Positions 16,571 through 25,906 of a DNA stretch of 64,000 nt are shown piece by piece. Both the position numbers and the translations under genes were made by a program. The number at the start of each line of letters is the position of its first letter. The first letter of the stretch is position 1. This DNA comes from Rubrivivax sp. (lineage in GTDB: Bacteria; Pseudomonadota; Gammaproteobacteria; Burkholderiales; Burkholderiaceae_C). The notes beneath the pieces were generated by a model. The model was not told the DNA's origin and made no database searches. It saw only the letters and a program-made list of their open reading frames with translations. Location of the stretch: the NCBI GenBank assembly GCA_027484825.1, contig JAIXSE010000015.1, forward strand, positions 310,001-374,000. Direction: 5' to 3'.

Positions 16571-17611
16571 ATGCTCGCCAGTCGTCTGTTGTCCATTCTG
16601 ATGCTGCTGCAGGCCCGCGGCCGCATGACGTCCGTCGCACTGGCCGAGGCGTTGCAGGTCTCCACCCGCACCATCCTGCGGGACGTGGACGCGCTGTCCG
16701 CTGCAGGCGTGCCGCTGTGGGCCGACCGCGGCCGCCAGGGCGGCATCCAGCTTCAACCCGGCTGGCACACCCAGCTCACCGGGCTCACGGCCCCTGAGGC
16801 GCAGGCGCTGCTGCTGGCCGGCCTGCCCGGGCCGGCGGCCGAACTGGGGCTGGGCGCGGCGGCCGCTTCCGCCCGCCGCAAGATGGTGGCCAGTCTGCCC
16901 AGTCACTGGCGCGACCAGGCCGAGCAAGTGGGCCAGCGCCTGCACCTGGACCCGGTGGATTGGTACCGCGCGCCCGACGCGCCGCAGTTCCTGCGCGAGG
17001 TGGCCGATGCGGTGTGGCGCAGCGAACGCATCGTCGTGGACTACGAACGATGGCAAGGCCAGGTGCGCAGGACCCTGGAGCCACTGGGTCTGGTGCTCAA
17101 GGCTGGTGCCTGGTATGTGGTTGCGCGCAGCGCAGGGAGTCCGCAACCACGCACCTACCGGCTGGCCAGCCTGCGCACCTTGGCCTTCACCGGCCACGTT
17201 TTCACGCGGCCACGCGCCTTCAGCCTCGCTGAACACTGGCAGGCCTCCGCAAGGCGCTTCGAGGCGAGCCTGCGCGGCATGCCCGCACGGTTGCGTGTGT
17301 CGCCGCGTGCGCTGAGCTGGTTGGCCAACTCCCGGCTTCCAGCCACGCCCGTGACAGCCGCGTCTACGTCTACATCCACGTGTACGCCAGTGCCTGCGCC
17401 CACGCGCGCGCAGGCCGATTGGCAAACGGTGGACGTGGCGCTGGAATCGGTGGAGCAGGGCGCACGCCAACTGCTGGGCTTTGGCGCCGAGGTGGAAGTG
17501 CTGTCCCCGCCCGAATTGCGCGCCGAACTCCAGCAGCAATTGGCCGCGCTGCAGCGGCTGTACCGTCAGCGCCGCCCCGCCGCTCCATTGTCACCACCCG
17601 AAGCTTCCTAG
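16571..17611 (+). CDS. YafY-type HTH + WYL domain transcriptional regulator
   Basis: The 346-residue protein opens LASRLLSILMLLQARGRMTSVALAEALQVSTRTILRDVDALSAAGVPLWADRG, a DeoR/HTH_11 winged helix. A WYL-type domain follows (VDYERWQGQVRRTLEPLGLVLKAGAWYVVAR), with TYRLASLRTL and a C-terminal WCX-like part. WYL domains sense small nucleotide-like or nucleic-acid ligands. It is divergent from the LysE exporter. An odd Ala/Ser/Thr stretch near residue 265 (TAASTSTSTCTPVPAP) is encoded by a degenerate 6-bp repeat at 17361-17384 and looks like an expansion in a loop. Confidence 0.88.
   Translation: MLASRLLSILMLLQARGRMTSVALAEALQVSTRTILRDVDALSAAGVPLWADRGRQGGIQLQPGWHTQLTGLTAPEAQALLLAGLPGPAAELGLGAAAASARRKMVASLPSHWRDQAEQVGQRLHLDPVDWYRAPDAPQFLREVADAVWRSERIVVDYERWQGQVRRTLEPLGLVLKAGAWYVVARSAGSPQPRTYRLASLRTLAFTGHVFTRPRAFSLAEHWQASARRFEASLRGMPARLRVSPRALSWLANSRLPATPVTAASTSTSTCTPVPAPTRAQADWQTVDVALESVEQGARQLLGFGAEVEVLSPPELRAELQQQLAALQRLYRQRRPAAPLSPPEAS
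17361..17384. repeat. Degenerate 6-bp repeat inside the WYL regulator
   Basis: CGTCTA is repeated at 17361 and 17367, followed by the related hexamers CATCCA and CGTGTA. It encodes the STSTST-like run in the WYL protein. The reading frame is maintained. Confidence 0.6.
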
Positions 17612-17742
17612 CAGCGCCCGAAGCACCCGCAACAGCCCGTTGCAATGCCGCCCGCTTCCAGGGACGAAAAACAGGGTTTGCCCTGACCGAGACAGGTGAA
17701 ACCGCTTTCAGAATTTCCCGATCCTCACCCCCGGGAAATGCC

Positions 17743-19143
17743 ATGAACCTGCCTGTCCGCTTCCGCCCTCATTTGCTCATTGCCGCACTCGCCCTTAGCA
17801 GCGTCGCGGGTGCCGCCGTCGCCCAGACCAAGGTCGTGGGCTACATCCCGTCTTACAAAGGAATGAGAGCCGTCGCGGACCGCACCGACCTGAGCAAACT
17901 CACCCACATCAACATCGCCTTCGCCAATCCATCGGCCAATGGCAGTTTCCTCAGCGGCGGCAATCCGGTCTGCATGGACTCCGCCACCGGTGGCGACATC
18001 AGCTACGTCGTGCAGAAGGCCCACGCCGCGGGTGCGAAGGTGCTGGTGTCCTTGGCCGGCGGCGTCATCCCGGGGTGCTCGGGCAACTGGCAGACGCTGC
18101 TGCAATCCGGCAACCGCGCCAACCTGGTCAACAACCTCGCGCAGTTCGTCAACACCTTCGGGCTGGACGGCGTGGACGTCGACCTGGAAGGTGCGCTGCT
18201 GACTTCCATCGACAGGGCCGGCAACTACACCCCCTTCATCCAGAACCTGCGCAGCGCCCTGCCCGGCAAGCTGATCACGGCGGCCACGGCCACCTATGAG
18301 GGCGGCATGGTGCCGGTGTCCTCATTGCCGTATTTCGACTTCGTCACGCTGATGTCCTACGACGCGGTCGGACCCAGCTGGGGCTCCGTCGGCACGGAAC
18401 ATTCCACCTACGCCATGGCGCAGAGCCACATCGCCACCTGGCAGGCGCGCGGGCTTCCCAAAGAGAAGCTGGTGCTGGGCGTGCCCTTCTACGGATACGG
18501 CTTCAATGGCTACGCCTCGGACTACGGCTTCAATGACATCGTTGCCCAGTTCGGCGCCGCCGCGGCCCAGAAAGATCTGATCGGCACGCTCTGCGCGTCC
18601 TGCGGCTACATCACCTACAACGGCATTCCCACCATCAAGGCGAAGACGCGTCTGGCGCTGCAGCAGGGCTCGGGCGTGATGATCTGGGAGCTGTCGCAGG
18701 ACGGCACCGGGGCCAACAGCCTGCTCGCGGCGATTCGCTCCGAGATCGGCACGCCGCCGCCCTCGGGCAGTTCCCGTCTGATCGAAGCGGAGAGCTTCAC
18801 CAACCAGAGCGGCGTGCAGACCGAAGCCTGCGTGGAAGGCGGCCTCAATGTCGGCTGGATCGATGCGGGCGACTGGATGGTCTACGGCAACGTCAACTTC
18901 CCGACCAGCGGGTCCTACAAGGTCGAATACCGCGTGGCCAGCCCGAGCGGCTCCAAGCTGTCGCTCGACCTCAATGCCGGCTCCATTCAACTGGGCCAGG
19001 TGTCCATTCCAGCCACCGGCGGCTGGCAGAACTGGACCACCGTCTCGCACACCGTGAACGTCAACGCCGGCACTTACAACCTGGGTATCTATGCGCCCAC
19101 CGGCGGGTGGAATCTGAACTGGGTGCGCGTCACCAAGCTCTGA
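17743..19143 (+). CDS. Secreted chitinase: GH18 catalytic domain plus C-terminal CBM6
   Basis: The 466-residue protein begins with a Sec signal peptide (LLIAALALSSVAGAAVAQ). GH18 covers about residues 28-330: KVVGYIPSYKG, the SxGG-like KVLVSLAGG, and the catalytic DGVDVDLE motif (DxxDxDxE) near residue 150. Other blocks are VTLMSYD, LVLGVPFYGYGF and VMIWELSQD. After a PPPSGSS linker, residues about 345-466 form a family 6 carbohydrate-binding module (IEAESFTNQSG, WIDAGDWMVYGNVNFP, and a final WNLNWVRVTK). It would be exported and hydrolyse chitin or related beta-1,4-GlcNAc polymers. ATG 17743 gives the signal peptide directly; the open frame upstream overlaps the WYL gene. Confidence 0.93.
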   Translation: MNLPVRFRPHLLIAALALSSVAGAAVAQTKVVGYIPSYKGMRAVADRTDLSKLTHINIAFANPSANGSFLSGGNPVCMDSATGGDISYVVQKAHAAGAKVLVSLAGGVIPGCSGNWQTLLQSGNRANLVNNLAQFVNTFGLDGVDVDLEGALLTSIDRAGNYTPFIQNLRSALPGKLITAATATYEGGMVPVSSLPYFDFVTLMSYDAVGPSWGSVGTEHSTYAMAQSHIATWQARGLPKEKLVLGVPFYGYGFNGYASDYGFNDIVAQFGAAAAQKDLIGTLCASCGYITYNGIPTIKAKTRLALQQGSGVMIWELSQDGTGANSLLAAIRSEIGTPPPSGSSRLIEAESFTNQSGVQTEACVEGGLNVGWIDAGDWMVYGNVNFPTSGSYKVEYRVASPSGSKLSLDLNAGSIQLGQVSIPATGGWQNWTTVSHTVNVNAGTYNLGIYAPTGGWNLNWVRVTKL

Positions 19144-19310
19144 GGCTTTTAGCCGGCGAGGGCCAGCGCTGTGGCCTTCGCTCGCAGACGCTGTTTGCGA
19201 TAAATCGCAAGAATGTCGCAGATGGACCCCGATTGGGATCCGTCTGCGCCGGGACGGGCGTGCCAGCCCGCCACAATTTCAGAGACACAACAACGGCTTG
19301 TCTCTGAGGA

Positions 19311-20069
19311 ATGGACAACAAGGCTTCCGACCCCAAGCGCCGCCGGGCTGGCGCTCCCGCCTCCAGCGGCCCCCTTCATCAGATCGTCTCGAAGATTGGG
19401 GCATGGTTCGGCGCCACTTCACGTAGCCAGCGCGAACCCTTGGTCCAGCCGGGGCCCGCCCAACCGGACCGTGCCCAGTTGCTCCGAAAGACACGCGCAC
19501 TGCATGCCATGCGCATTCAGCACATGGCCGCCGAAGAGCTGGCGGCGCTTCAGTATCCGCTGCAGCCCTGGATGACGCCGGACGAGCCTTTGCGGCAGAT
19601 CATCGAGCAGCAGGGTCGTCTGGTGAAGGAAGGCCGGGTGATCTGGGCGGCGCTGGTCCAGGCCAACAGCAGTCTCTTCGTCCCGGGGCCTTCTGACAGC
19701 GCAGCCATGATCGTGCATTCGGCGGATGCCTACTTCGACGACCATCCGCAAGAGCTGCTGCGAATCGCCGACGCCATCTTCGCGCTCAAGGACAAGCCGC
19801 AGGACGACGCCGACCTGGCCGAGGCCTCGCGCCGGGTCACTGATGAGATGAGTCGCGAAATGTCAGAACCGCTGCCCCGCGGTCTGTTGGCCCGCCATTC
19901 TTTGATGACCAGCACCATTCTGGTGTTTCGCATGCATCTGCCGGCGCGTGTCTTGTCTCACCGGCTGCTGCCGCTGCTGACGCACCCCGCAACCCCTGCG
20001 ACATTGATTCTTCCCACCTGTTTCTGGCCGGAAGAGCTGGTCGCGATGTGGAATGGGCGGCAGCTTTGA
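19311..20069 (+). CDS. Hypothetical protein, first gene of a three-gene unit
   Basis: The 252-residue protein has a basic N-terminus (DNKASDPKRRRAGAP) and no clear signal peptide. Later parts are helical, with FDDHPQELLRIADAIFALKDKPQDDADLAEASRRVTDEMSRE in the middle and a moderately hydrophobic segment (LVFRMHLPARVLSHRLLPLL) near the C-terminus. I do not recognise the family. Its stop lies 13 bases before the start of the first secreted paralog, so the three genes are probably one transcript. The 167 bases between it and the chitinase gene contain nothing I can name. Confidence 0.65.
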   Translation: MDNKASDPKRRRAGAPASSGPLHQIVSKIGAWFGATSRSQREPLVQPGPAQPDRAQLLRKTRALHAMRIQHMAAEELAALQYPLQPWMTPDEPLRQIIEQQGRLVKEGRVIWAALVQANSSLFVPGPSDSAAMIVHSADAYFDDHPQELLRIADAIFALKDKPQDDADLAEASRRVTDEMSREMSEPLPRGLLARHSLMTSTILVFRMHLPARVLSHRLLPLLTHPATPATLILPTCFWPEELVAMWNGRQL

Positions 20070-20082
20070 ACCTCACCGCCTC

Positions 20083-21228
20083 ATGACGACGCCTCAAAGC
20101 GCTTCCCCCTTTCGCAGAACGCGGGGCCTTCTCATCAGCCTTTCCGCCACGCTCGCGCCTCTGATGGCCCTGGCCTCCGACGGGGTCTCCGAGCCAAGTT
20201 CATCAGAGATTCGCGCCTTCTGCGAGCAGCCCATCGCTGCACGTGTGCGCATCTCCGGCGTGGGGGTGAACACGCCCGAGCCGCCTTGCGAGGCGGGCGT
20301 AGATCCGAAGACCTGCCGGGCTGTGGTGGCGGACGTGGTGGTGCTGGAGAGTCTGCCCTCCACCGAAGGGACACCCGGTCTTGAGGTGCGGCCTGCTCAT
20401 CCCCGGCATCATTTTGAAGGGCGCTTTCTCTTTCGCGTGCTCCCCCCGCACGATGGGGCCGACACCGCGCCGCCGCTGAACCTGGTCGGCGTCACTGCGC
20501 TGATGTCAGCGCCTTCAAGACCTGGAAACACCAGCACGCCGGGACAGCCTCGCCCCCTGGCCACGTTCCTGCGCGAGACGTCCACCGCGACCACGGATCT
20601 CGACACACTATGCAAGCCCTACCGCCACTGGCGCGGCCTGCGCAGCACCGGCTTGCCCGACGAACTGTCCGGCCGTTTCGCGGCTCGGCTTGAAAACCCG
20701 GTCGCTCTCGGACGTCGGCTGTCCGCCCTCATCCGCGAGACGCCTCCCTCGGTGGCCGACATCGAACAGTTGCTGGGCACGCGTATGGTCGAGGTGAACC
20801 CGGCCTCTGCCGCCCAGAGTTCGCGGAGCACCGTGGCACGGCTGTCCAAGATCTGGATTCGGGTGGCGCGCCATGAATACAAGGAGCGCCAGGGTTCATC
20901 GGGTGTGATGATGGACATCGCGATCTCGGCGCCTTTTGCGGCCACACGCGCCTCACCGTGGTGGCTGAGTGATCCGTCCGACACCGAGCCGGCGCCCCAA
21001 CACTGCGTCACGTCCGACATGGTGGTGAATGCGTTGGATGCGGGCTGGGCGTTTTCCCCTGTGTCGCTGCCCTACCGGGGGCGCTTCTCTCGCAACTTCC
21101 CCCAGTACAGCGTCATGTTCGAGTTCTCACCGCCTTACATCGCCGCGGAAGAGGTGCGACGCTCCGGGGTCTCGCAGAGGTGCATCCATGAGATGCGGGT
21201 TTACTACTTCACTCACGAGGCCAACTGA
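20083..21228 (+). CDS. Secreted six-cysteine protein, paralog A
   Basis: The 381-residue protein starts TTPQSASPFRRTRGLLISLSATLAPLMALAS, a signal peptide. The mature part contains six cysteines (FCEQP, EPPCE, KTCR, DTLCKPYRHW, HCVTSDMVVNAL, RCIHEM). All six align with cysteines of the next gene, so three disulfides are plausible in the periplasm or outside. Between them are a proline/charged central region and a helical block (ALGRRLSALIRETPPSVADIEQLLGTRMVEV). No known domain is recognised. ATG 20083 was preferred over the in-frame ATG 30 bases upstream because it gives the better signal peptide and avoids overlap with the previous gene. Confidence 0.72.
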   Translation: MTTPQSASPFRRTRGLLISLSATLAPLMALASDGVSEPSSSEIRAFCEQPIAARVRISGVGVNTPEPPCEAGVDPKTCRAVVADVVVLESLPSTEGTPGLEVRPAHPRHHFEGRFLFRVLPPHDGADTAPPLNLVGVTALMSAPSRPGNTSTPGQPRPLATFLRETSTATTDLDTLCKPYRHWRGLRSTGLPDELSGRFAARLENPVALGRRLSALIRETPPSVADIEQLLGTRMVEVNPASAAQSSRSTVARLSKIWIRVARHEYKERQGSSGVMMDIAISAPFAATRASPWWLSDPSDTEPAPQHCVTSDMVVNALDAGWAFSPVSLPYRGRFSRNFPQYSVMFEFSPPYIAAEEVRRSGVSQRCIHEMRVYYFTHEAN

Positions 21229-21229
21229 C

Positions 21230-22351
21230 ATGCCGCTGCTCCATCACGTTCCGCGTGCCTGGGCTTGGGCTTGGGCGATGCTCTTCGCCTCCGGTGCGGC
21301 CCTGTCCACCGCAGCCAAGTCTCCTGCGCTCCCGAAGGACGTGACCTGGGCCTGTCAGCAGCCGGAGGTCGCGCATGTGAGACTGCTGCAGGTCATGGTG
21401 CAGGAACCGCAGGCGCCGTGCGTGGCCATCGGCGCCGCACCCGACCACTGCAATGTCGTGAAGGCCCGTGCCACGATCCTGGACGCCCTGCCCATGGTGG
21501 GCGCCTCTGCGGGACTGGCCCGGAGGCTGCGTTTCAACCGCTCAGTCCCCGATGAACTGGAGGTCCTGCTGACGTCCCGGGATGGCCAGACGGTCCGCCC
21601 GCTCCCCTTCGAGGCCGTGAATACGCAAGGGCTTCTGGCACTCCAGACCGTGCCCGCCCTGACAGCAGCCTCGGAAGGCGTCCTGCCCGACGGTGTGTTC
21701 ATTCCTCTGCAGTCGGGAATCGAGGTCGACCTCGACCAGCTGTGTCGGCCCATCCGCCACTGGAGCGGCCAGAAGCAACCGCCGCTACCGGAGCAACTTC
21801 CCGGGTCCTTTCCCGCACGCACCGAGGACGTGACGGCGCTCGCTCGGCGCATGGCGGCGCTTGTCCGGGCGACGCCTCCGGATGTCGCGTCGCTTGAGCG
21901 TGCTTTCGGCAGTCGCCTGCTTGCCGTGCGTCCGGCCACGGATGAGCAGGCCGATGAACGCGGCCTGGCGCGACTGCAGGCCAGTTGGGTCGGGATCCAG
22001 CGCAAGACCTGGCTGAGCGCCCGGGGCCTCACCACGCGGCTGATACTGAGCTTGACGCCCCCTCATGCGAAGGACCGCCAGGTGCCGTGGTGGGACAAAG
22101 ATCGCGGCGACACCGCGCACACGCTGGGCAACTGCGTGACACCTTCGATGGTGATGAAGGCGCTGGAGGAGCAGTGGCCGATGGAACGACGCGGTCCCCC
22201 GTATGACCTGCTTTTCGAGAACGCCTATCCGCATTACAAGGTGCGCATCGGTTTCATGCCGCACTTGCTGGTGTCACCGGGTCCCTACGCGCAGCGCAAC
22301 CTGACGGATCAGTGTCTGGATGACATGTCCGTGGAATTTGAACCGCGGTGA
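21230..22351 (+). CDS. Secreted six-cysteine protein, paralog B
   Basis: The 373-residue protein begins PLLHHVPRAWAWAWAMLFASGAALSTAA, a signal peptide. It shares the arrangement of paralog A: CQQP, APCV, HCNV, DQLCRPIRHWSG, NCVTPSMVMKALE and QCLDDMSVEF. It also has the helical block ALARRMAALVRATPPDVASLERAFGSRLLAV. The start lies one base after the stop of paralog A, so expression is coupled. The pair clearly arose by duplication but has diverged strongly. No function can be proposed beyond an exported, disulfide-stabilised role. Confidence 0.75.
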   Translation: MPLLHHVPRAWAWAWAMLFASGAALSTAAKSPALPKDVTWACQQPEVAHVRLLQVMVQEPQAPCVAIGAAPDHCNVVKARATILDALPMVGASAGLARRLRFNRSVPDELEVLLTSRDGQTVRPLPFEAVNTQGLLALQTVPALTAASEGVLPDGVFIPLQSGIEVDLDQLCRPIRHWSGQKQPPLPEQLPGSFPARTEDVTALARRMAALVRATPPDVASLERAFGSRLLAVRPATDEQADERGLARLQASWVGIQRKTWLSARGLTTRLILSLTPPHAKDRQVPWWDKDRGDTAHTLGNCVTPSMVMKALEEQWPMERRGPPYDLLFENAYPHYKVRIGFMPHLLVSPGPYAQRNLTDQCLDDMSVEFEPR

Positions 22352-22374
22352 CGCCACTCCATCCCGCATGCCCG

Positions 22375-22902
22375 TCAATCCGGCATGAGGGCTTCCCGGC
22401 TCGACACCGTCACCCGGCGCGCCAGCGCGCTCAACGCAATCGCATGAATCATCGGGCTGACCGTCGCGCAGGCTTCACCGATCACCGTCACCTTGCCATA
22501 GGTCACCGCCTGCGGAGAGAGCGCCGTGTGCGTCACGCAGTTCTGCGTCATCATGCCGCACAGCCACAACTCCTCGGCATTGAGCGCTTGCAGCGTCGCA
22601 TGCAGTGCGGTCTCGTCAAAGGCATCTGCAAAGTGCTTCACCACGACGGGTGCTTCGGGCGCGGCACCCAGCACCTCGGGGTGAATGTCCACGCCCGGCG
22701 TGCCCGCATTGAAGAATGGAGCCGTCCCACTCACCGGTCGGGCGATGTGCTGGATGTGCACCACCGGAATGCCTCGCTGCTTCGCGCGCTGGATGGCTTT
22801 GACAGCATTCCCGAGCGCGGCCTCGGTCCCTGCCAGCGGGAAGGCGCCGCCCGGAAAATAGTCGTTCTGCAGGTCGATGACGATCAGGACGGGTTGGCCC
22901 AT
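22375..22902 (-). CDS. Isochorismatase-like cysteine hydrolase (nicotinamidase-related)
   Basis: The 175-residue enzyme has the catalytic triad of the family: Asp10 in VIDLQNDYFPGGAFP, Lys89 in VVVKHFADAF, and Cys122 in LCGMMTQNCVTHTA. The cis-peptide region before the cysteine is also typical. Members hydrolyse amides or related bonds, for example nicotinamide, N-carbamoyl compounds, ureidoacrylate or isochorismate. The PGGAFPL pattern is often seen in general 'cysteine hydrolase' members whose substrate is unknown. It is convergent with the secreted paralogs. Confidence 0.9.
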   Translation of the reverse strand: MGQPVLIVIDLQNDYFPGGAFPLAGTEAALGNAVKAIQRAKQRGIPVVHIQHIARPVSGTAPFFNAGTPGVDIHPEVLGAAPEAPVVVKHFADAFDETALHATLQALNAEELWLCGMMTQNCVTHTALSPQAVTYGKVTVIGEACATVSPMIHAIALSALARRVTVSSREALMPD

Positions 22903-22987
22903 GCGCAGTGCTCCTAGGTGTCTGGATCCCGCATTATTGGACAGCCTGAAAGACCTTCCTCCCCCAGGTCAGCAGCCAGGGCACGGC

Positions 22988-23797
22988 TCACCCCCCGAAC
23001 CGGAACTCCGGATACAGGCTCATCCCGCCATCCACAAACAGGGTGGTGCCCACCACATAGTCCGCCGCATCGCTGGCCAGCCAGACCGCTGCCTGGGCCA
23101 CGTCGTTCACCTCACCCACGCGGCCATACGGAATCATGGTGAGCAGCTTCTCCCTTGCCTGCGGGTCCTGCACCGCGTCTTCATTGATCGCCGTGGCAAT
23201 GGCCCCAGGGGCGATGGCATTGACGCGGATCCGCTCTCCGGCCACTTCCTGCGCCAGCGTGCGCATGAATAGATCCACCCCGCCCTTGGACGCCGCATAG
23301 TTGGCATGCCCGGCCCACGGGATGAGCTGGTGCACCGAGCTCATGTGGATGATCTTGCCCAGCGCCCGTCCCGCTTCCGGCACCCGCTCCTGCTTGCGGA
23401 ACTGCTGCACCGCGGCGCGGGCGCAGAGGAACTGGCCGGTGAGGTTGGTGTTGATCACTGCGTTCCATTGCTCCAGCGTCATCTCGCCAATCGGCGCGTC
23501 CCGCTGCACGCCGGAGTTGGCCACCAGAATGTCCACGCGGCCAAAGGCTGTCACCGCCTCATCGAAGAGGCGCTGCACCTCCGCCTCCTGGCCCACGTCC
23601 GCCTTCACCGCCAGTGCCTGGCCGCCCGACTCGCGAATCCGGGCCACCAGCGCCTGCGCCGGCTCGGCCTGCGAGTGGTAGTTCACCACCACCGAAGCGC
23701 CCGCCTGCGCCATGGCTTCTGCAACGGCATGGCCAATGCCGGAACTCGCGCCCGTGACCAGCGCCACCTGCTGCTTCAAGACATGCTCTCGGTCCAT
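22988..23797 (-). CDS. Short-chain dehydrogenase/reductase (glucose 1-dehydrogenase-like)
   Basis: The 269-residue classical SDR has the cofactor motif TGASSGIG (15-22), the NSG variant of NNAG (about 94-96), Ser153, and YxxxK at Tyr167/Lys171. The last residues (FVDGGMSLYPEFRFGG) fit glucose/ribitol dehydrogenase-like SDRs, often annotated glucose 1-dehydrogenase. ATG 23797 has GGAG about six bases upstream. It lies 83 bases downstream of the GH15 gene on the same strand, so glucose released by that enzyme is a conceivable substrate, but this is inference. Confidence 0.85.
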   Translation of the reverse strand: MDREHVLKQQVALVTGASSGIGHAVAEAMAQAGASVVVNYHSQAEPAQALVARIRESGGQALAVKADVGQEAEVQRLFDEAVTAFGRVDILVANSGVQRDAPIGEMTLEQWNAVINTNLTGQFLCARAAVQQFRKQERVPEAGRALGKIIHMSSVHQLIPWAGHANYAASKGGVDLFMRTLAQEVAGERIRVNAIAPGAIATAINEDAVQDPQAREKLLTMIPYGRVGEVNDVAQAAVWLASDAADYVVGTTLFVDGGMSLYPEFRFGG

Positions 23798-23880
23798 GGA
23801 AGTCTCCAGACAATTGCGTTGAGAAAGGAACGGCGAAGCGCATCGCCGCGGTCGTGGTGTCGCCGCCAGGCCATCCGCGT

Positions 23881-25710
23881 TCACCACTGAGGCTTGCGCC
23901 CGTCGATGGCGCGATCCAGCGCATAGGCGGCGCTGATCAGGGCCAGATGCGTCAGCGCCTGCGGGAAGTTGCCCAGATGCTCGCCGCCCCGCCCAATTTC
24001 TTCGGCGTACAACCCGAGGTGATTGGCGTAGGTCAGCAGCTTGTCGAAATACAGCCGCGCTTCGTCCACCCGTCCGGCCCGCGCCAGACATTCGACATAC
24101 CAGAAGGAGCAGGCGGTGAAGGTGCCTTCCTGCCCTTTCAGGCCGTCCAGGTTGGCGGCGCCGTCCTTGTCCGTGGTGGCGTAGCGCGCCACCAGACCGT
24201 CCACCGACAGCTCCCGCCCCACGGCATCCAGGGTGGACCGCCAGCGCGGGTCGCTGGAGCTGATGAACTTCACCATCGGCATGAGCAGCACCACCGCATC
24301 CAGCCGGTCCGAGCCGCGGTACTGCACAAACGCCTGTTTGCCCTCATGCCAGAACTCGTTGAGGATCTGTGACGCGATGGCATCGCGGGTCTCCACCCAC
24401 AGCGCCAGCGGCGCAGGCCGCGCATACCGCCGCGACATGCGCAGCGCCCGGTCCAGCGCCACCCAGCTCATCAGCCGTCCGGACAAAAAATCCCGCCGCT
24501 CGCCGCGCATCTCCCAGATGCCGTCGTCGGGCTGGTCCCAGTGCTCGCACAGCCAGTCAATCCGCTGGGCCAATCGGGTCCAGATGTCGATGGAGGGGGC
24601 CGGGCCATGCTTGTCGGCCAGGTACATGGCGTCCACCAACTCACCCACCACATCCAGCTGCAGTTGATCCGACGCCGCATTGCCAACGCGCACCGGACGA
24701 GAACCACGGTAGCCGGCCAGGTGGGTCAATTCAACCTCCTGACCGATGGCGCTGCCGTCCACGGCGTAGAGCACCGGCGGCAGGGCCTGCATGTCCTGCT
24801 CGTCGGCGCGGCCCTTGGTCCAGTCGATGAAGCGGTCGGCTTCGTCGGTATAGCCCAGCCGCATCAGCGCATACACGGTGAAGGCCGCATCGCGGATCCA
24901 GCAGTAGCGGTAGTCCCAGTTGCGCTCGCCACCCACCTGCTCCGGCAGTCCGAAGGTGGCCGCGCCGATGATGGCGCCGTGCTCGGCGGAACTCAGCAGC
25001 TTCAGCGCCAGGGCCGATCGCTGCACGACTTCGCGCCAGCGTCCCCGGTAGACGGACTGCTGGCTCCAGCGCTCCCAGAATGTCACGGTCTGTGTGAAGG
25101 AGGTCTGCAGGAACCCGGTCAGGTCGTCGCCGCTGGGCTGCTCCTTCGCACACTCGAGCACAAAGCCCGCCTCCTCACCGGCCTTCAATGCCAGGCTCGT
25201 CCCGACGGCAGCGCCGCTCATCTGCAACGGCACGGTGCTGCGCAGCCGCATGGGGGCGCCCTCGCCGTCCATGGTGAAGGTGGCTGTCTGCCCGCCCGCG
25301 TCCAGCGCCGCTTGGCAGTCGGCCCGGGCGTAGTCGAAACGCGGCTCGCAATGCACACGCAGGCTGGCGGTTCCGCGCACGCAGCGCACGCGCCGCACCA
25401 GCGCGCTGTGCGGACTGTTGTCGCCGGCCGGCATGTAGTCGGTCACCTCCACCATGCCCGCATCGCTCATGAAGCGGGTCACCAGCACGTTGGTGTCGGG
25501 CAGGTACATCTGGCGGCTGCGCATCTCGGCGCCATCGGCCGGGCGGATTGAAAAATACCCACCGCGCTGATCGTCCAGCAAGGACAGGAACACGCTGGGC
25601 GAGTCAAAACGCGGGAAGCAGAAAAAATCGACCGTCCCGTCGCTGCACACCAAGGCCGTGGTGCGCAAGTTACCGATCACGCCATGCGATTCAATGTCCG
25701 GATAGCTCAT
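23881..25710 (-). CDS. Glycoside hydrolase family 15 protein (glucoamylase/trehalase-like)
   Basis: The 609-residue protein starts SYPDIESHGVIGNLRTTALVCSDGTVDFFCFPRFDSPSVF, a strong match to the N-terminal beta domain of bacterial GH15 enzymes. The (alpha/alpha)6 catalytic part shows WDYRYCWIRDAAFTVYALMRLGY, where W-RDA is characteristic, and later EGTFTACSFWYVECLARAGR, where the Glu is a probable catalytic residue. No signal peptide is present, so it is cytoplasmic and more likely a trehalase or glucoamylase for intracellular glucans. ATG 25710 was chosen; a TTG four codons upstream is possible. Confidence 0.9.
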   Translation of the reverse strand: MSYPDIESHGVIGNLRTTALVCSDGTVDFFCFPRFDSPSVFLSLLDDQRGGYFSIRPADGAEMRSRQMYLPDTNVLVTRFMSDAGMVEVTDYMPAGDNSPHSALVRRVRCVRGTASLRVHCEPRFDYARADCQAALDAGGQTATFTMDGEGAPMRLRSTVPLQMSGAAVGTSLALKAGEEAGFVLECAKEQPSGDDLTGFLQTSFTQTVTFWERWSQQSVYRGRWREVVQRSALALKLLSSAEHGAIIGAATFGLPEQVGGERNWDYRYCWIRDAAFTVYALMRLGYTDEADRFIDWTKGRADEQDMQALPPVLYAVDGSAIGQEVELTHLAGYRGSRPVRVGNAASDQLQLDVVGELVDAMYLADKHGPAPSIDIWTRLAQRIDWLCEHWDQPDDGIWEMRGERRDFLSGRLMSWVALDRALRMSRRYARPAPLALWVETRDAIASQILNEFWHEGKQAFVQYRGSDRLDAVVLLMPMVKFISSSDPRWRSTLDAVGRELSVDGLVARYATTDKDGAANLDGLKGQEGTFTACSFWYVECLARAGRVDEARLYFDKLLTYANHLGLYAEEIGRGGEHLGNFPQALTHLALISAAYALDRAIDGRKPQW

Positions 25711-25906
25711 GAGGAGGGGCAAGGAGGGCGACGCTGCCTCCCTGGCACACCACGGTCCCGCCCCTGCCGGCTACGAAGCGCTGGCACTCGCCCAAAGATT
25801 GCCGCATTTCAGGGCGGTGGGTCTGTCACCGCAGTAACGGCGCTTGCCGCCCGCCCCTGTACTGGCACCCGCACAATCCACCGCGCTGCCACTCCAACGA
25901 CCTGCG

